A stretch of DNA of 43,247 nt from Elusimicrobiota bacterium. Its GTDB lineage: Bacteria > Elusimicrobiota > Elusimicrobia > Elusimicrobiales > UBA9959. A program made the translations under genes and the position numbers. The notes under the pieces were generated by a model. That model ran no database searches. It was given only the letters and a program-made list of their open reading frames with translations, and was not told where the DNA came from. Where the stretch lies: positions 1 through 43,247 of the forward strand of contig JAHJSU010000251.1 of the NCBI GenBank assembly GCA_018829985.1, written 5' to 3'. Shown in pieces: positions 33,031 through 41,800 of this stretch; the first letter of the stretch is position 1, and each line of letters starts with the position of its first letter.

Positions 33031-33917
33031 TGATCCTCATCGGAAAGACAAATATCAATTTCATAGCTAAGCGGCACATATTTTTTGCCGTTTCAGGCCT
33101 CGCCCTGGCCGTGGGCATCGTTTCCGTGGCGGTCAAAGGCGCGAACCTGGGCCTTGATTTCACCGGCGGAACGCTTCTTCAGGTGAAGTTTGACAAGCCG
33201 ATAACCATTTCGGAGGTCAGGCGGGCCGTAAAAGCCGCCGGCATAGAAGCCGGCATTCAGACCTTTATCGGCCGGAACGCCTTCGCCTTAAAAGTCAAAG
33301 GCAGGCAGGAAAACGTTAATGAGATAGCCGATAAGCTCCTTCAGAGCCTTAAGTCCAATATCCAGGGCAATACTTTTTCGGAAGAAAGAAGGGATTATGT
33401 CGGGCCGGTGGTCGGCAGGGACCTTAGCAAGAAAGCCCTGTTCGCCATAATACTTTCCCTGTTCGGCATCATCATTTACGTGGCGTTCAGGTTCTCGAAC
33501 CCCGTCTGGGGCGCGGCGGGCGTTATCGCGCTGCTGCATGACGTGTTTGTGACCTTCGGCGCCATGTCCATAACCAACCGGGAAGTGGACCTGGTGGTCG
33601 TGGCGGCGCTTTTGACCATAGCCGGCTATTCCATCAACGACACGATAGTTATCTTCGACCGGATGCGCGAGAATATAAGAAAGTTTCCCAAAATGCTGCT
33701 CGGCGAGCTGATCAACGTCAGCGTCAACGAAACGCTCTCAAGGACCCTTATCACGAACATGTCGGTTCTGGGCATAGTGCTGATACTTTTCATATTCGGC
33801 GGCGACGTCATAAACAACTTCGCGTTCGCCATGCTGGTGGGCAGTATTGCCGGCACTTATTCCACCATAGCCATCTCCACCCCGCTGGTCTATCAGTGGG
33901 AGCGCCGGAGGAAGTAA
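33027..33917 (+). CDS. secF: Protein translocase subunit SecF
   Basis: SecF (296 aa), partner of SecD. 'GANLGLDFTGGTLLQVKF' is the SecF signature; 'RDYVGPVVGRDLSKKA' precedes the membrane part; 'TIAGYSINDTIVIFDRMREN' and 'NETLSRTLITNMSVL' are the conserved helices. Six membrane segments are expected. Translationally coupled to secD by a 4-base overlap. Confidence 0.97.
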   Translation: MMILIGKTNINFIAKRHIFFAVSGLALAVGIVSVAVKGANLGLDFTGGTLLQVKFDKPITISEVRRAVKAAGIEAGIQTFIGRNAFALKVKGRQENVNEIADKLLQSLKSNIQGNTFSEERRDYVGPVVGRDLSKKALFAIILSLFGIIIYVAFRFSNPVWGAAGVIALLHDVFVTFGAMSITNREVDLVVVAALLTIAGYSINDTIVIFDRMRENIRKFPKMLLGELINVSVNETLSRTLITNMSVLGIVLILFIFGGDVINNFAFAMLVGSIAGTYSTIAISTPLVYQWERRRK

Positions 33918-33918
33918 G

Positions 33919-34019
33919 CAGCCCGCTGGACAGCTAGACAGCGTGACAGCTGGACAGCTTTTTAAAGGAATTATAGACCTTATAGCTGCCCAGCCGTCTA
34001 GCTGCCTAGCCGTCTAGCT
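33919..34019. repeat. Inverted repeat of CTAGACAG/CTAGCTG units
   Basis: Left arm CAGCTAGACAGCGTGACAGC, right arm CAGCCGTCTAGCTGCCTAGC. It lies after secF in the expected position of a transcript end. The class is shared with 14251 and 29771. Confidence 0.7.
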
Positions 34020-34039
34020 TACCCACATATGGAGCGACA

Positions 34040-34750
34040 GTGCGCAAGATAAAAAAGTTCAAGATTCCCATCTACAGCTACGACATCTTGCGCAAGGCCA
34101 AAAAGCGTAAAATAGATCTGTTCGCTTTAGGGCTGTCCGCGCAGGAAAGCGCCAAAGAATATATAGCCTCGATTGCCGCCGCCATAGAGCCCGCCGTTGT
34201 TTTTGATTTCCTGGGACCGGAAGACCCGCTTGCCAAAGGTCCGGGGCCTCTTGAAGGCGGGGCGCTCACCCTGGGCGTCATCACTTTAGGCGCCGCTTTC
34301 GCGGACAAGCTAGGGGGCATTAAGGAACCCGGCCTTTTCAGGCTGGCGGAAACGGCCGCGCTGGTATTCGGCGACACGGGCCTTAAAGTCATAACCGAAC
34401 TTATAGCGCAGGAAACCGGAATGGAAGGCTTTGAACCCGGCGGCGCCGAGTACCTGTACGCCTGCCCGGAGCCTGAAGCGGAAAACCGGCCGGCGGCCTG
34501 CCCGCCTCCGCCAAACAGTCCGGCGGATCCGCCTCCGGCGGAAAGCGACCAACCGGCGCCGGTTTGCACACCCGGCAGACGGGCCGGCACGAACCCCGGG
34601 ATCATAGCGTCGGCATTAGCAAGGCTCCAGGCCGATAAAATAGGGGTCAGATTTGAGAACGGAGCGCTCAGCCCGAAATATTCCTTCCTTTTCGCCATCC
34701 CCTGGCTGTCCAGGAAAAAGAAGAAAATATCCGCCGCTCCCCGGAATTGA
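34040..34750 (+). CDS. Hypothetical protein, possible MetH-activation-like fold
   Basis: A 236-aa protein. GTG start with GGAG about six bases upstream. The N-terminus is basic (MRKIKKFKIPIYSYDILRKAKKRK). Residues 75-140 ('GALTLGVITLGAAFADKLGG', 'AETAALVFGDTGLKVITELI') weakly recall the vitamin B12-dependent methionine synthase activation domain, which is only a guess. Residues 150-180 are a Pro-rich segment (PPPPNSPADPPPAES) encoded by a small CCGCCT/AGGCGG palindrome, so it is probably an in-frame repeat insertion. The tail is basic (SRKKKKISAAPRN). It is followed by an L1 repeat, then the acyltransferase gene. Confidence 0.6.
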   Translation: MRKIKKFKIPIYSYDILRKAKKRKIDLFALGLSAQESAKEYIASIAAAIEPAVVFDFLGPEDPLAKGPGPLEGGALTLGVITLGAAFADKLGGIKEPGLFRLAETAALVFGDTGLKVITELIAQETGMEGFEPGGAEYLYACPEPEAENRPAACPPPPNSPADPPPAESDQPAPVCTPGRRAGTNPGIIASALARLQADKIGVRFENGALSPKYSFLFAIPWLSRKKKKISAAPRN

Positions 34751-34865
34751 AAGGCTAAAGGATAAAGGCTGAAGGATGAAGGAAAAGATACAACGGTTTT
34801 TTCGCCCCTTAGCCTTTATCCCTAATCCTTTATCCTTCCCGAAAAATTCAATTGAATTTTTCGGG
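34751..34865. repeat. Class L1 repeat with a perfect 28-base palindrome
   Basis: Arms AAGGCTAAAGGATAAAGGCT and CCTTTATCCCTAATCCTTTA are followed by the gapless palindrome CCCGAAAAATTCAA/TTGAATTTTTCGGG (34838-34865). A near-identical closing palindrome is at 23706-23733. The ORF of the next gene is open through all of it. Confidence 0.75.
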
Positions 34866-35534
34866 TTTATCCACCGCCTGGCGGCTCTGGCCGTGTGTCT
34901 TTACCTGAGGCTGGTGGGGTTTACTACTTCCATTAAGTTCCACGGCGCGTCCGTTCCTCCGCCTCAGGCTGACGCTGAAGCCGCGGAGGCCGCGCCCTCG
35001 GGAGTTGGGCAGGTCATATACGTCATCTGGCACTGCCAGCAGGCCTTCCTGATTTACGCCCATCGCGGCCGGGGCATAACCGCGCTGGCAAGCAGAAGCA
35101 GGGACGGGGAATATGCGGCGGAGCTGCTGAAGCGTTTCAATTATGTCCTGGTGCGCGGCTCCACCAGTTCCGGCGGCCTGCGGTCCCTGATCCAGCTTAT
35201 CCAATGCGCCCGGGACGGCCGCACGCTGGCCATCACGCCGGACGGCCCGAAGGGCCCGGCCCGCAAAGTGCAGAAAGGCGCGGTTTACCTGGCCCGGAAA
35301 ACGGGCCTGCCTGTAATAGCCATAGCCGGCGCTCTGACTAATAAGATTTCGGCCCGCTCCTGGGACCGGTTCCAGATACCCCTCCCGTTCGGCAAAGCCG
35401 TTATCGCCTATTCGGCGCCGTTTTACGTCGCGCAAGCGTCCAGCCTTGAAGAAAAGGCGGCGGAGCTTGAAAAGATCCTGAATGAAACCGAACTTAAGGC
35501 CGAAGAACTGCTTAAGGCCGGGAACAACAGTTGA
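34776..35534 (+). CDS. DUF374 lysophospholipid acyltransferase-like protein
   Basis: A member of the DUF374 family of the LPLAT acyltransferase superfamily, inner-membrane enzymes of lipid or lipid A precursor acylation. 'VIYVIWHCQQAFLIY' (with the H of the HxxxxD-like motif), 'ASRSRDGEYAAELLKRF', 'VRGSTSSGGLRSLIQLI', 'LAITPDGPKGPARKVQKGAVYLARKTGLPVI' and 'SWDRFQIPLPFGKAVI' fit well. The first 30 residues of the ORF are translated from the L1 repeat and palindrome. An alternative start is GTG 34893, which shortens a predicted membrane helix. I kept the long ORF, but the true start is unknown. A Pro/Ala-rich insert (PPPQADAEAAEAAPS) near residue 65 matches a CCGCCTCAGGC palindrome. The next gene is waaA, consistent with an envelope lipid role. 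Confidence 0.8.
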   Translation: MKEKIQRFFRPLAFIPNPLSFPKNSIEFFGFIHRLAALAVCLYLRLVGFTTSIKFHGASVPPPQADAEAAEAAPSGVGQVIYVIWHCQQAFLIYAHRGRGITALASRSRDGEYAAELLKRFNYVLVRGSTSSGGLRSLIQLIQCARDGRTLAITPDGPKGPARKVQKGAVYLARKTGLPVIAIAGALTNKISARSWDRFQIPLPFGKAVIAYSAPFYVAQASSLEEKAAELEKILNETELKAEELLKAGNNS

Positions 35535-35734
35535 TAAGTGGGGAACGGCAGGAGATAAAGTTGTTAGAGTAAATACTCTCTTACTTAGTTACTACTCAGC
35601 CACAAAGTCACAAAGACACGAAGGAAATCAGACAACAAACCGTTTGATCCATAAACTTTCTTTGTGCCTTGGTGTCTTAGTGGCTAGTTACCTTACTTAT
35701 CAACTTGTCAACCAGTCAAATTATCAACTCCTGC
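35530..35734. repeat. GTTGATAA-class inverted repeat, split by a miniature element
   Basis: Left arm GTTGATAAGTGGGGAACGGC and right arm ACTTATCAACTTGTCAACCA belong to the class seen at 15328-15405. The element at 35588-35691 lies inside it. Without that insertion the repeat is about 93 bases long. It fills the acyltransferase-waaA gap. Confidence 0.7.
35588..35691. mobile_element. 104-bp miniature element, core A, with exact 8-bp target duplication
   Basis: Left end GTTACTACTCAGCC; right end GGCTAGTTAC, missing four bases compared with the other copies. CTTACTTA is exactly repeated at 35580-35587 and 35692-35699. The core is as at 11079. It has interrupted another palindromic repeat. Confidence 0.93.
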
Positions 35735-35740
35735 GCTACT

Positions 35741-37123
35741 ATGGGAACGATCCTCTTTTTTTTCTACAACCTCCTTACCCCATTCATAGCATTGCTATAT
35801 CTCGTCTTTTTTATTTTTTCGCCGCGCCGGAGATTGTTGAGAAGTTTTCTTTCCGAACTGGGCGAAAGATTCGGGGTTTCCGGGGCGGCTCTGCCGGAGA
35901 AGCCGATCTGGCTTCACGCGGCGTCCGTGGGCGAAGCTAAAGCCGTTAAAAACCTGGCGGCAATCCTTAAGGAGAAATTCCCGGCGGCCGCCGTTATGAT
36001 AACCACCTCCACCTGGGCCGGACGGACGGAGGCGCTGAAACTCACCCCTCACGCGAGACTCTTGCCGCTTGATTTTTATCCGTTCATGAAAAAGTTCATA
36101 ACCAGGGCCAGGCCCGGGATACTGCTGATAGCCGAAACGGAGATCTGGCCCAATATGCTCGTCTGCGCGGCCGCGGCCGGGGTTAAAATCTGCATAATAA
36201 ACGGGCGCATGTCGCAAAAAACGCTCATCCTTTACCGGATCTTCTTTCCGCTGACGGCCAAAATCTTCTCGGGCGTGGAAAAGATACTCGCGGCTAGCGT
36301 CCCGGACGCCGCCAACTACGCCAAACTCCTGAAAGACGACTCAAAAGTCGCCGTCACCGGGAACATGAAATATGACGCACTGGATACCGGGCCGGATAAA
36401 CTTGAAGGGATAAACGTCTTTCTGAAAAAAATATCCTGGACGGGAAAAACCGTCTGGACCGCGGCCAGCACCCACCGGGGCGAAGAAGAAGCGATATTGG
36501 ACTCCTACCTGGCTCTCAAAAAAACCAGCCCCGGTTTAAAACTGGTCATTGTCCCCCGCCACCCGGAGCGGGCCGGGGAGACACGGGCGCTGCTGGCCCT
36601 TAAAAACATCCCCTTTATCGTCTGGAGCGATAGAGCTAGAGGGATGTTTCCATACTCCTCCCCCTTTATGGGGAAGGGCGAGGGTGGGGGCAGTCCCGAC
36701 TGCCTGCTGGTAGATGAAATTGGCTGGCTTATAAATTTCTATTCTCTTTCCGCCGCCGCGTTTGTGGGCGGGACGCTGGTGAACGTGGGCGGCCATAACC
36801 TGCTTGAACCGGCTTCTTTTTCAAAGCCGGTCCTGTTCGGACCTTATGTGCAGAACACCAGGGAAGCCGCTGAAATGCTTTTAAAAACGCGCGGCGGATT
36901 CATGGTTGAGGACGGAGAGGAATTGCGCGCGAGGCTCGCCGTCCTGCTGAAAGACCCCAAGCTCTTAAAAACCGCCGGCGGCAACGCCAAAAAAGCCCTT
37001 GAAAACCTCCAGGGCGCCACAGCCAAAACGATCGCGATAATAGAAAAATATGTAGCTGCTCAGCAGCAAGAAAACCACGGAGACACAGAGAACACAGAGA
37101 AACACGGAGGAAAAACTCCGTGA
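35741..37123 (+). CDS. waaA: 3-deoxy-D-manno-octulosonic acid transferase (Kdo transferase)
   Basis: WaaA/KdtA (GT30) adds Kdo to lipid IVA at the inner membrane, the first step of LPS core assembly. I start at ATG 35741 ('MGTILFFFYNLLTPFIALLYLV', membrane anchor); the track's TTG at 35705 adds 12 repeat-derived residues. Seen: 'IWLHAASVGEAKAVKNLAAIL', 'LLPLDFYPFMKKFI', 'AETEIWPNMLVCAAAAGVKI', 'NGRMSQKTLILYRI', 'AASTHRGEEEAIL', 'VPRHPERAGE' and 'FVGGTLVNVGGHNLLEPASF'. Between 'NIPFIVWSD' and 'LLVDEIGWL' there is an unusual insert 'RARGMFPYSSPFMGKGEGGG' encoded by a palindromic repeat. The last 20 residues and the stop come from the repeat at 37052-37161. The catalytic core is intact. Confidence 0.92.
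   Translation: MGTILFFFYNLLTPFIALLYLVFFIFSPRRRLLRSFLSELGERFGVSGAALPEKPIWLHAASVGEAKAVKNLAAILKEKFPAAAVMITTSTWAGRTEALKLTPHARLLPLDFYPFMKKFITRARPGILLIAETEIWPNMLVCAAAAGVKICIINGRMSQKTLILYRIFFPLTAKIFSGVEKILAASVPDAANYAKLLKDDSKVAVTGNMKYDALDTGPDKLEGINVFLKKISWTGKTVWTAASTHRGEEEAILDSYLALKKTSPGLKLVIVPRHPERAGETRALLALKNIPFIVWSDRARGMFPYSSPFMGKGEGGGSPDCLLVDEIGWLINFYSLSAAAFVGGTLVNVGGHNLLEPASFSKPVLFGPYVQNTREAAEMLLKTRGGFMVEDGEELRARLAVLLKDPKLLKTAGGNAKKALENLQGATAKTIAIIEKYVAAQQQENHGDTENTEKHGGKTP
36653..36691. repeat. Palindromic repeat inserted in frame in waaA
   Basis: TCCTCCCCCTTTATGGGG followed by AAGGGCGAGGGTGGGGG has C-rich and G-rich halves that pair. It encodes SSPFMGKGEGGG in a loop of WaaA where homologues go straight to the 'LLVD' strand. 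It keeps the frame. Confidence 0.65.
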
Positions 37124-37161
37124 AACTCCGTGCTTTCTGTGCCTCTGTGGTGAGCAGTTAC
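37052..37161. mobile_element. Miniature element, core F, spanning the waaA-protease junction
   Basis: Left end GTAGCTGCTCAG and right end GTGAGCAGTTAC resemble the family ends. Core arms are CACGGAGA-CACAGAGA-like octamers and their complement (CTTTCTGTGCCTCTGTGG). Flanks show no matching 8 bases, so it is old or captured by other means. It encodes the WaaA C-terminus and the start of the next gene. Confidence 0.6.
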
Positions 37162-37947
37162 AAGGAATTCAGGATTATACGCATATTACTATTATTATTC
37201 ATCCCCGTTCTGCTGTTCGCGGGGGAAAGCGGCTGGAACACCCGGTGGACGTCCCATTTCCTGATCCACCAGGAAAACAGCCGGTCCGCTAAGGGGGTCG
37301 GCGCGGAGATGGAGAAGATCTTCCGCGGCCTGCGGAAAGAACTGTGGTCATTAAGTTCGTGGATGGACACGGAAAAGGTGGAGGTATATCTTTATAAGGA
37401 CCGCAAAAGCTATCTTGAGGGCCGGTTCAAGCCGCCTGAATGGTCCGGCGGAATGGTTTATAAATCCGGGCGTCGCGGCGCGCAATGGTCGCTGGCCGTA
37501 TATGAGCCCTTCAGCCCGAAAACCGTCGCCCATGAACTGACGCATTTATATTTTGCGAGTTTCTTTAAACGGGTTCCCGGGCGCCTCCCTCTTTGGCTTA
37601 ACGAGGGCCTGGCTGTAATGATGGTGGAGGAGACGGCCGGCCGGGTGAAGCCCTCGTACCGCGGGCCTCCCGTGGACAAGGCGATCCCGGCGGAGGTTTT
37701 CTTAAAGCTGAAGAAGATCCCAAATTCCGATTCCGGTTCCGTGCAGGATTTTTATTCGCAGGCGCACAGCGTCGTCCGCTTTCTTAAAAAGGGGAATTCC
37801 CCGTTCAAATTTGAGAAATTCTGCCGGCAGCTGCGGGACGGGGAACAGGTTGAGCGCGCTTTATTCAGCGCTTACGGCTTCGGCAGCATGGAAAAGTTCG
37901 AGAAGGCCTGGAAAAAATGGGCCGCCCCGCCCGGCCCCGGCAAGTAA
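37120..37947 (+). CDS. Exported gluzincin-like metalloprotease (peptidase MA-like)
   Basis: A 275-aa protein with an N-terminal signal ('RIIRILLLLFIPVLLFAGES') and a zinc-protease motif 'TVAHELTHLYFASF' (HExxH) followed by 'LPLWLNEGLAVMM', the downstream glutamate; this is the layout of the peptidase MA-like family. Substrate unknown; location periplasm or outer surface. Start: the GTG at 37120 overlaps the waaA stop (GTGA); GTG codons at 37147 and 37150 are alternatives. All three lie inside the repeat 37052-37161, and no in-frame ATG/GTG/TTG lies between the repeat and the signal core, so translation must begin in repeat DNA. Confidence 0.8.
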   Translation: MKLRAFCASVVSSYKEFRIIRILLLLFIPVLLFAGESGWNTRWTSHFLIHQENSRSAKGVGAEMEKIFRGLRKELWSLSSWMDTEKVEVYLYKDRKSYLEGRFKPPEWSGGMVYKSGRRGAQWSLAVYEPFSPKTVAHELTHLYFASFFKRVPGRLPLWLNEGLAVMMVEETAGRVKPSYRGPPVDKAIPAEVFLKLKKIPNSDSGSVQDFYSQAHSVVRFLKKGNSPFKFEKFCRQLRDGEQVERALFSAYGFGSMEKFEKAWKKWAAPPGPGK

Positions 37948-37957
37948 TCCTTATTTC

Positions 37958-38014
37958 GTAACCACTCAGGTAGCCGCAGGCTTTAGCCTGCGTCCGCCTA
38001 AGGCGGACGACTAT
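37958..38014. mobile_element. Degraded miniature element with a palindrome nested in its core
   Basis: The left end GTAACCACTCAGG is present, the right end is lost. The core TAGCCGCAGGCTTTAGCCTGC-GACTA matches the hairpin at 139-168, but the palindrome GTCCGCCTAAGGCGGAC has been inserted between CCTGC and GACTA. It lies after the protease gene. Confidence 0.6.
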
Positions 38015-38024
38015 TTTCCCTTTT

Positions 38025-38566
38025 TCAATACAACATTAAAGGTGTTTCTTCAATCTTGCCGATTACCGGATTCACTTTAATGCCCAACATCTCTAATGTA
38101 ACGCAGCCTATTAAAACTTTGTCTATGATATCGGATATCCAGATTGTCTGAATATCCTCTTTCTTGCCGATAGTGATAATAATTCTGCCCTTGTCTATTT
38201 CAATATTCCCCGCGCCGGTTTCAACCTGTTCCCTCATAAATGTTTGAATGCCTAATTCATCAGCAAGAACTCTTGGTATGGTGGTTAAAGTAGCGCCGGC
38301 ATCTATCAATCCTTTCACATCTTTAGCCCTGGTTTTATCGGTGTTTGCTATATGCACATCAATCGTAACTACTCAGGCCTGTCTCGCGCAAAGCCGCAAA
38401 GCTCGCAAAGAAAAGTCCAAACCCCGAATTATAAGCCATTTACAAATTGTATTATGCATCCTTTCTTTGCGCCTTTGCGCCTTTGCGCGAGTATCAGTTT
38501 TGATTAAATTCCTGATAACTTTATCCCGCTACCTGAGCAGTTACCATTAATCCATGTATGACCCAT
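38025..38566 (-). pseudogene. Clan AA (retropepsin-like) aspartic protease, disrupted by a miniature element
   Basis: On the minus strand ATG 38566, with AGAGGAG eight bases upstream, begins 'MGHTWIN'; after seven codons the frame runs into the element at 38365-38544 and hits a TAA. Beyond the element the same frame resumes as 'VHIANTDKTRAKDVKGLIDA', ending 'VLIGCVTLEMLGIKVNPVIG'. Excising the element and one target copy restores 'MGHTWI-N/D-VHIANTDK...', a normal start for the small AF_0612-type aspartic proteases. The active-site motif, D-T/S-G in the family, reads DAG here, so the protein was probably already inactive or has since decayed. The 110-aa remnant could be translated from GTG 38357 but has no ribosome site. 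Confidence 0.82.
38365..38544. mobile_element. 180-bp miniature element, core D, inserted in a gene
   Basis: Ends GTAACTACTCAGG and CCTGAGCAGTTAC... in order GTAACTACTCAGG / ACCTGAGCAGTTAC. Flanks CATCAATC (38357-38364) and CATTAATC (38545-38552) match 7 of 8. Core arms are CGCAAAGN octamers (GCGCAAAGCCGCAAAGC) and the complement (CTTTGCGCCTTTGCGCCTTT). No ORF inside. Confidence 0.9.
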
Positions 38567-38849
38567 ATTTTTGTCTCCTCTGGTTTTACTCTGTTTAAAT
38601 AAATGGTGTCTGTCCCTGATTTTTTTATAAACTTTGAATCTTTAAACAACGTCCCCTATCCCCTGTCCGCCGAAGCTGTAGTGGCGGAAGGGGGGAGGAG
38701 GTTTGCTTCCAGGGCTTAAGTGACCGGCATTACCCTCAAGCCTGCGCGTTTTGCGCCTTTTTGCGGCACTCATCAAACTGCCTCTCTGCGACCTCTGTGG
38801 TGAAATTCTTTAAATAAATGGTGTCAATAAATGGTGTCTATCAGTTTTG
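38567..38849. other. Gene-free gap with direct repeats
   Basis: No convincing gene. TTTAAATAAATGGTGTC occurs at 38594-38610 and 38809-38825, and its last 13 bases again directly after (38826-38838). The first copy runs on into TGTCCCTGATTTTTTTA. A partial octamer arm CTCTCTGCGACCTCTGTGG (38782-38800) resembles core F. These look like debris of further small elements. Confidence 0.5.
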
Positions 38850-41800
38850 TCAGTTGCAGGTGCAATTTCCGGTTGTTGTGTCAATAGCCACGCAGTAACC
38901 GAGGTCGGCGGCTGTTTTTAAACAAACAACCTGGCCTACCGATGCAGTGCCAAGAGCAGCTTTTGTGGTATCGTATACCGTTATGTTTCCGGTGCCATCA
39001 AATGACACACCGTTTATGGTCCTGGCAGTAGTAAGCTTGGTCGCGGAAAAAACCGCTTTAACACTATCAGCAGTATTATCCGCGCTGCCCAACCCGACAT
39101 CCGACTTGGTTACGGTTACATTGCCTGAAAGGGCTTGACCATTGACAGTCCTTGTGGTCGGAACTTTTGAGGAATCGTATATCGTTATATTTGCGGTGCC
39201 GTCAAATGCCACCGTGTTTATGGTCCTGGCGGTAGCAAGCGCGGTCGCGGTAGCCGCGAGGCCGGTGTCATTGCCGGTACCGCCGTTGGCGACGGCGACG
39301 GTGCCGGTAACATTGGCGGCGGTGCCGGAGACATTGATGCCCCAGGTGCCGCCGATGATGCCGGCCTGGGTCTTGATCTGGGTCGTAAAATTAGCCAGCG
39401 TGTAATACCTTAGAAAAGCATCACTTGATGCGTATACTCTGGTAATCGGGGTTGTGCCGTTGTTGCCGGAAACAGTATTTATCCAGCCAAGATAGGTATA
39501 GGTGTCGGCGCTGGTCCTCACCACCTGGTTGGCGCTAGGAGCGACTCCTGCGGCAGCGGCGTACAGCCCGTCCACCTTATCGGCATTGCCGACGGTGACA
39601 TTGGCGGGCGATACATAGCGCAGGAATTTATCCCCGCCCCATTCCCCCGCAAGGTACTCCGGATTGTCGGTCCTGACATTTGCGTCCATATTGAAGTAAT
39701 TGGCGTAGACATAGCCCGGAAAAGTTGTGTTGCCACTCGCATCCAGTAATGTGGCTGTCCGGACAAGGGTTCCCCACGGGTTGCCGCTCAAATCCTGGTA
39801 TTGCCGGACATAGATCGGCTCCGTCCCGTCATCGGCAGTGGCTATCTCCAGGTAACCATTGTTATAACCCGTATCTCCACCCCTGGCTCTGATATAATCA
39901 TTAGTTCCGACGGTAGCCTGAATATAACTTGAGCCGCCTGTAGTAGTGCCGTTAAATTGGTTGGCCGTAATGGTGCTGGCGGAAAAATCGCCGTTGGCGT
40001 CGCGCCGGACTATGGTGTTGCCGACATTGGCGTCGGTGGACCGCACCCAACTGGGCGCGGCGGCCCCGTTGGCCTGCAACAGGTAATTGGCCGCGCCGGC
40101 CCCCAGCATGGCCGTGGTGTTGGCCGCCGACTGATACGGGACCGAACCCAAAGCCCCGCCTGCAAGATGCGTGGCGGTGGACGCCGTGCCGCCGAAAGTG
40201 ACGGCCGTGATGTTGCGGGCGGCAAAATCGCCGCCGGCGTCGCGCCGCACTATCGTATCCCCCACATTGGACCTGGTGGACTGAATCCAACTGGGCGCGG
40301 CGGTGCCGTTGGCCTGCAGCAGATAATCGGCCGCGCCGGCCGCAAGCGCGCTCGTGACTCCGAGGCCGGAGAAATACGGCACCGCGCCGGTCGTGGCCGC
40401 GCTCAGGTCAGACCCGGTGCCGCCGTTGGCGGCGGGCAGTATCCCGCTGACCTCGCTGGTCAATGCCACGTTCCCCGCCGTAAAAGCGGAGCCCCCGCTG
40501 GCATGCACTACGCCCGTCAGGGTGGCGGCGCCCGTGCCGCCGTTGGCGACAGGCAGTATCCCGCTGACCTCGCTGGTCAAGACCACATTGCCCGCGGTAA
40601 AAGCGGAGGTCCCGCTTGCGTGCACCACGCCCGTCAGGCTGGTCGCGCCCGTGCCGCCGTAAGGAACCGTTATCGTGTCGCCGTTCCAGGTCGTGTTGGA
40701 CAGCACGCCTCCGGCCGACATCCTCTGCGTGCCGCCGGTCCGTAACACACCGGACAGGTTGATGTCCCCGGCCGCGTCCAGTTTATATTGCGGGCTATTC
40801 GTGCCTATGCCGGTCATCCCGCCCGGCGCCGTGGAAAGATAGACATCGTTGGTAACGATCAGCGCGTTAAAAATGGCCGCCGAGGCCGAGCGCTGCTCGA
40901 TGTTGCCGTCCACCACTATATTGCCGCCCACTATCAGGTCTTCCTTATTGTCGGAAGCATAAGGGTTGTAGGGCGTGCCCAGCACCAGATCCCCGCCCCT
41001 GATATTGAGCTTTGCTACGGGGTATTGCGTGCCTATGCCCACGTTGCCGCCCGTGTTCAGCACCAGCCCGTCCAGCGCGCCCGCGCGCAGTATGACTTTG
41101 CCGGTATTGTTCAGATCGGCGTCGGACTGCACCACGGCGTCCTCATTATGCGAGATGGCGCCCGCCGAAAGGCCGCCGAGATCGGCGCTGGTCAGGGTGG
41201 TGCCGTCGGCAAATATAATGCCGTTGGAAACGGAACCCGTTATCCTTATGTTCCCGTTGACGGTAAGCTTCCAGTTCGGGTCGAGCACAGCCGTTCCCAT
41301 GCCCACATTACCCATCCAGGAACTGACGAAAATGGCCGGCGTGGTGTTGTTGGTGCCGGTGGAAACCCAGAACACACTGTTGTAGATCCGGTAATAGTCG
41401 CCGTCCACCAGCGATTTGGTGTTGCCGACGACGAGGGCCAGGTTATTGCCGGTCTGGGTTTCAAAGCGCGCCGCCTCCGTTGGCCCGCGGTAGAAATAAA
41501 GCTTTGAATTGCCGGTTCCGGCGCCGGACAGCAGATACGCCGAGGCGTCGTCGTTGGCGACCAGGCCGCCGCCTATCTGCAGATACTGCGACGGCGCGAA
41601 GCTGAAGTTTGCCGCGCCGATGCCCAGGCGGTTGGAAACGAGAATATCGCTTAAAGCCGCAACCGGGTTGGTAAAGGTGTTCAGCCCCGTGAACGTCTGG
41701 GTGGACGCCAGGTAGCCGGGAAAACCCTGGTCGGACCCCACGCGGCCGATCACCGTCAGGTCGCCGTATATGGTCGTCGAGGAAAGATGCACCCAGCTGC

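Noticed and set aside
35482-35940. 152-aa ORF across the acyltransferase-waaA gap
   Set aside because: It is made largely of repeat and element sequence and then runs in the wrong frame of waaA.
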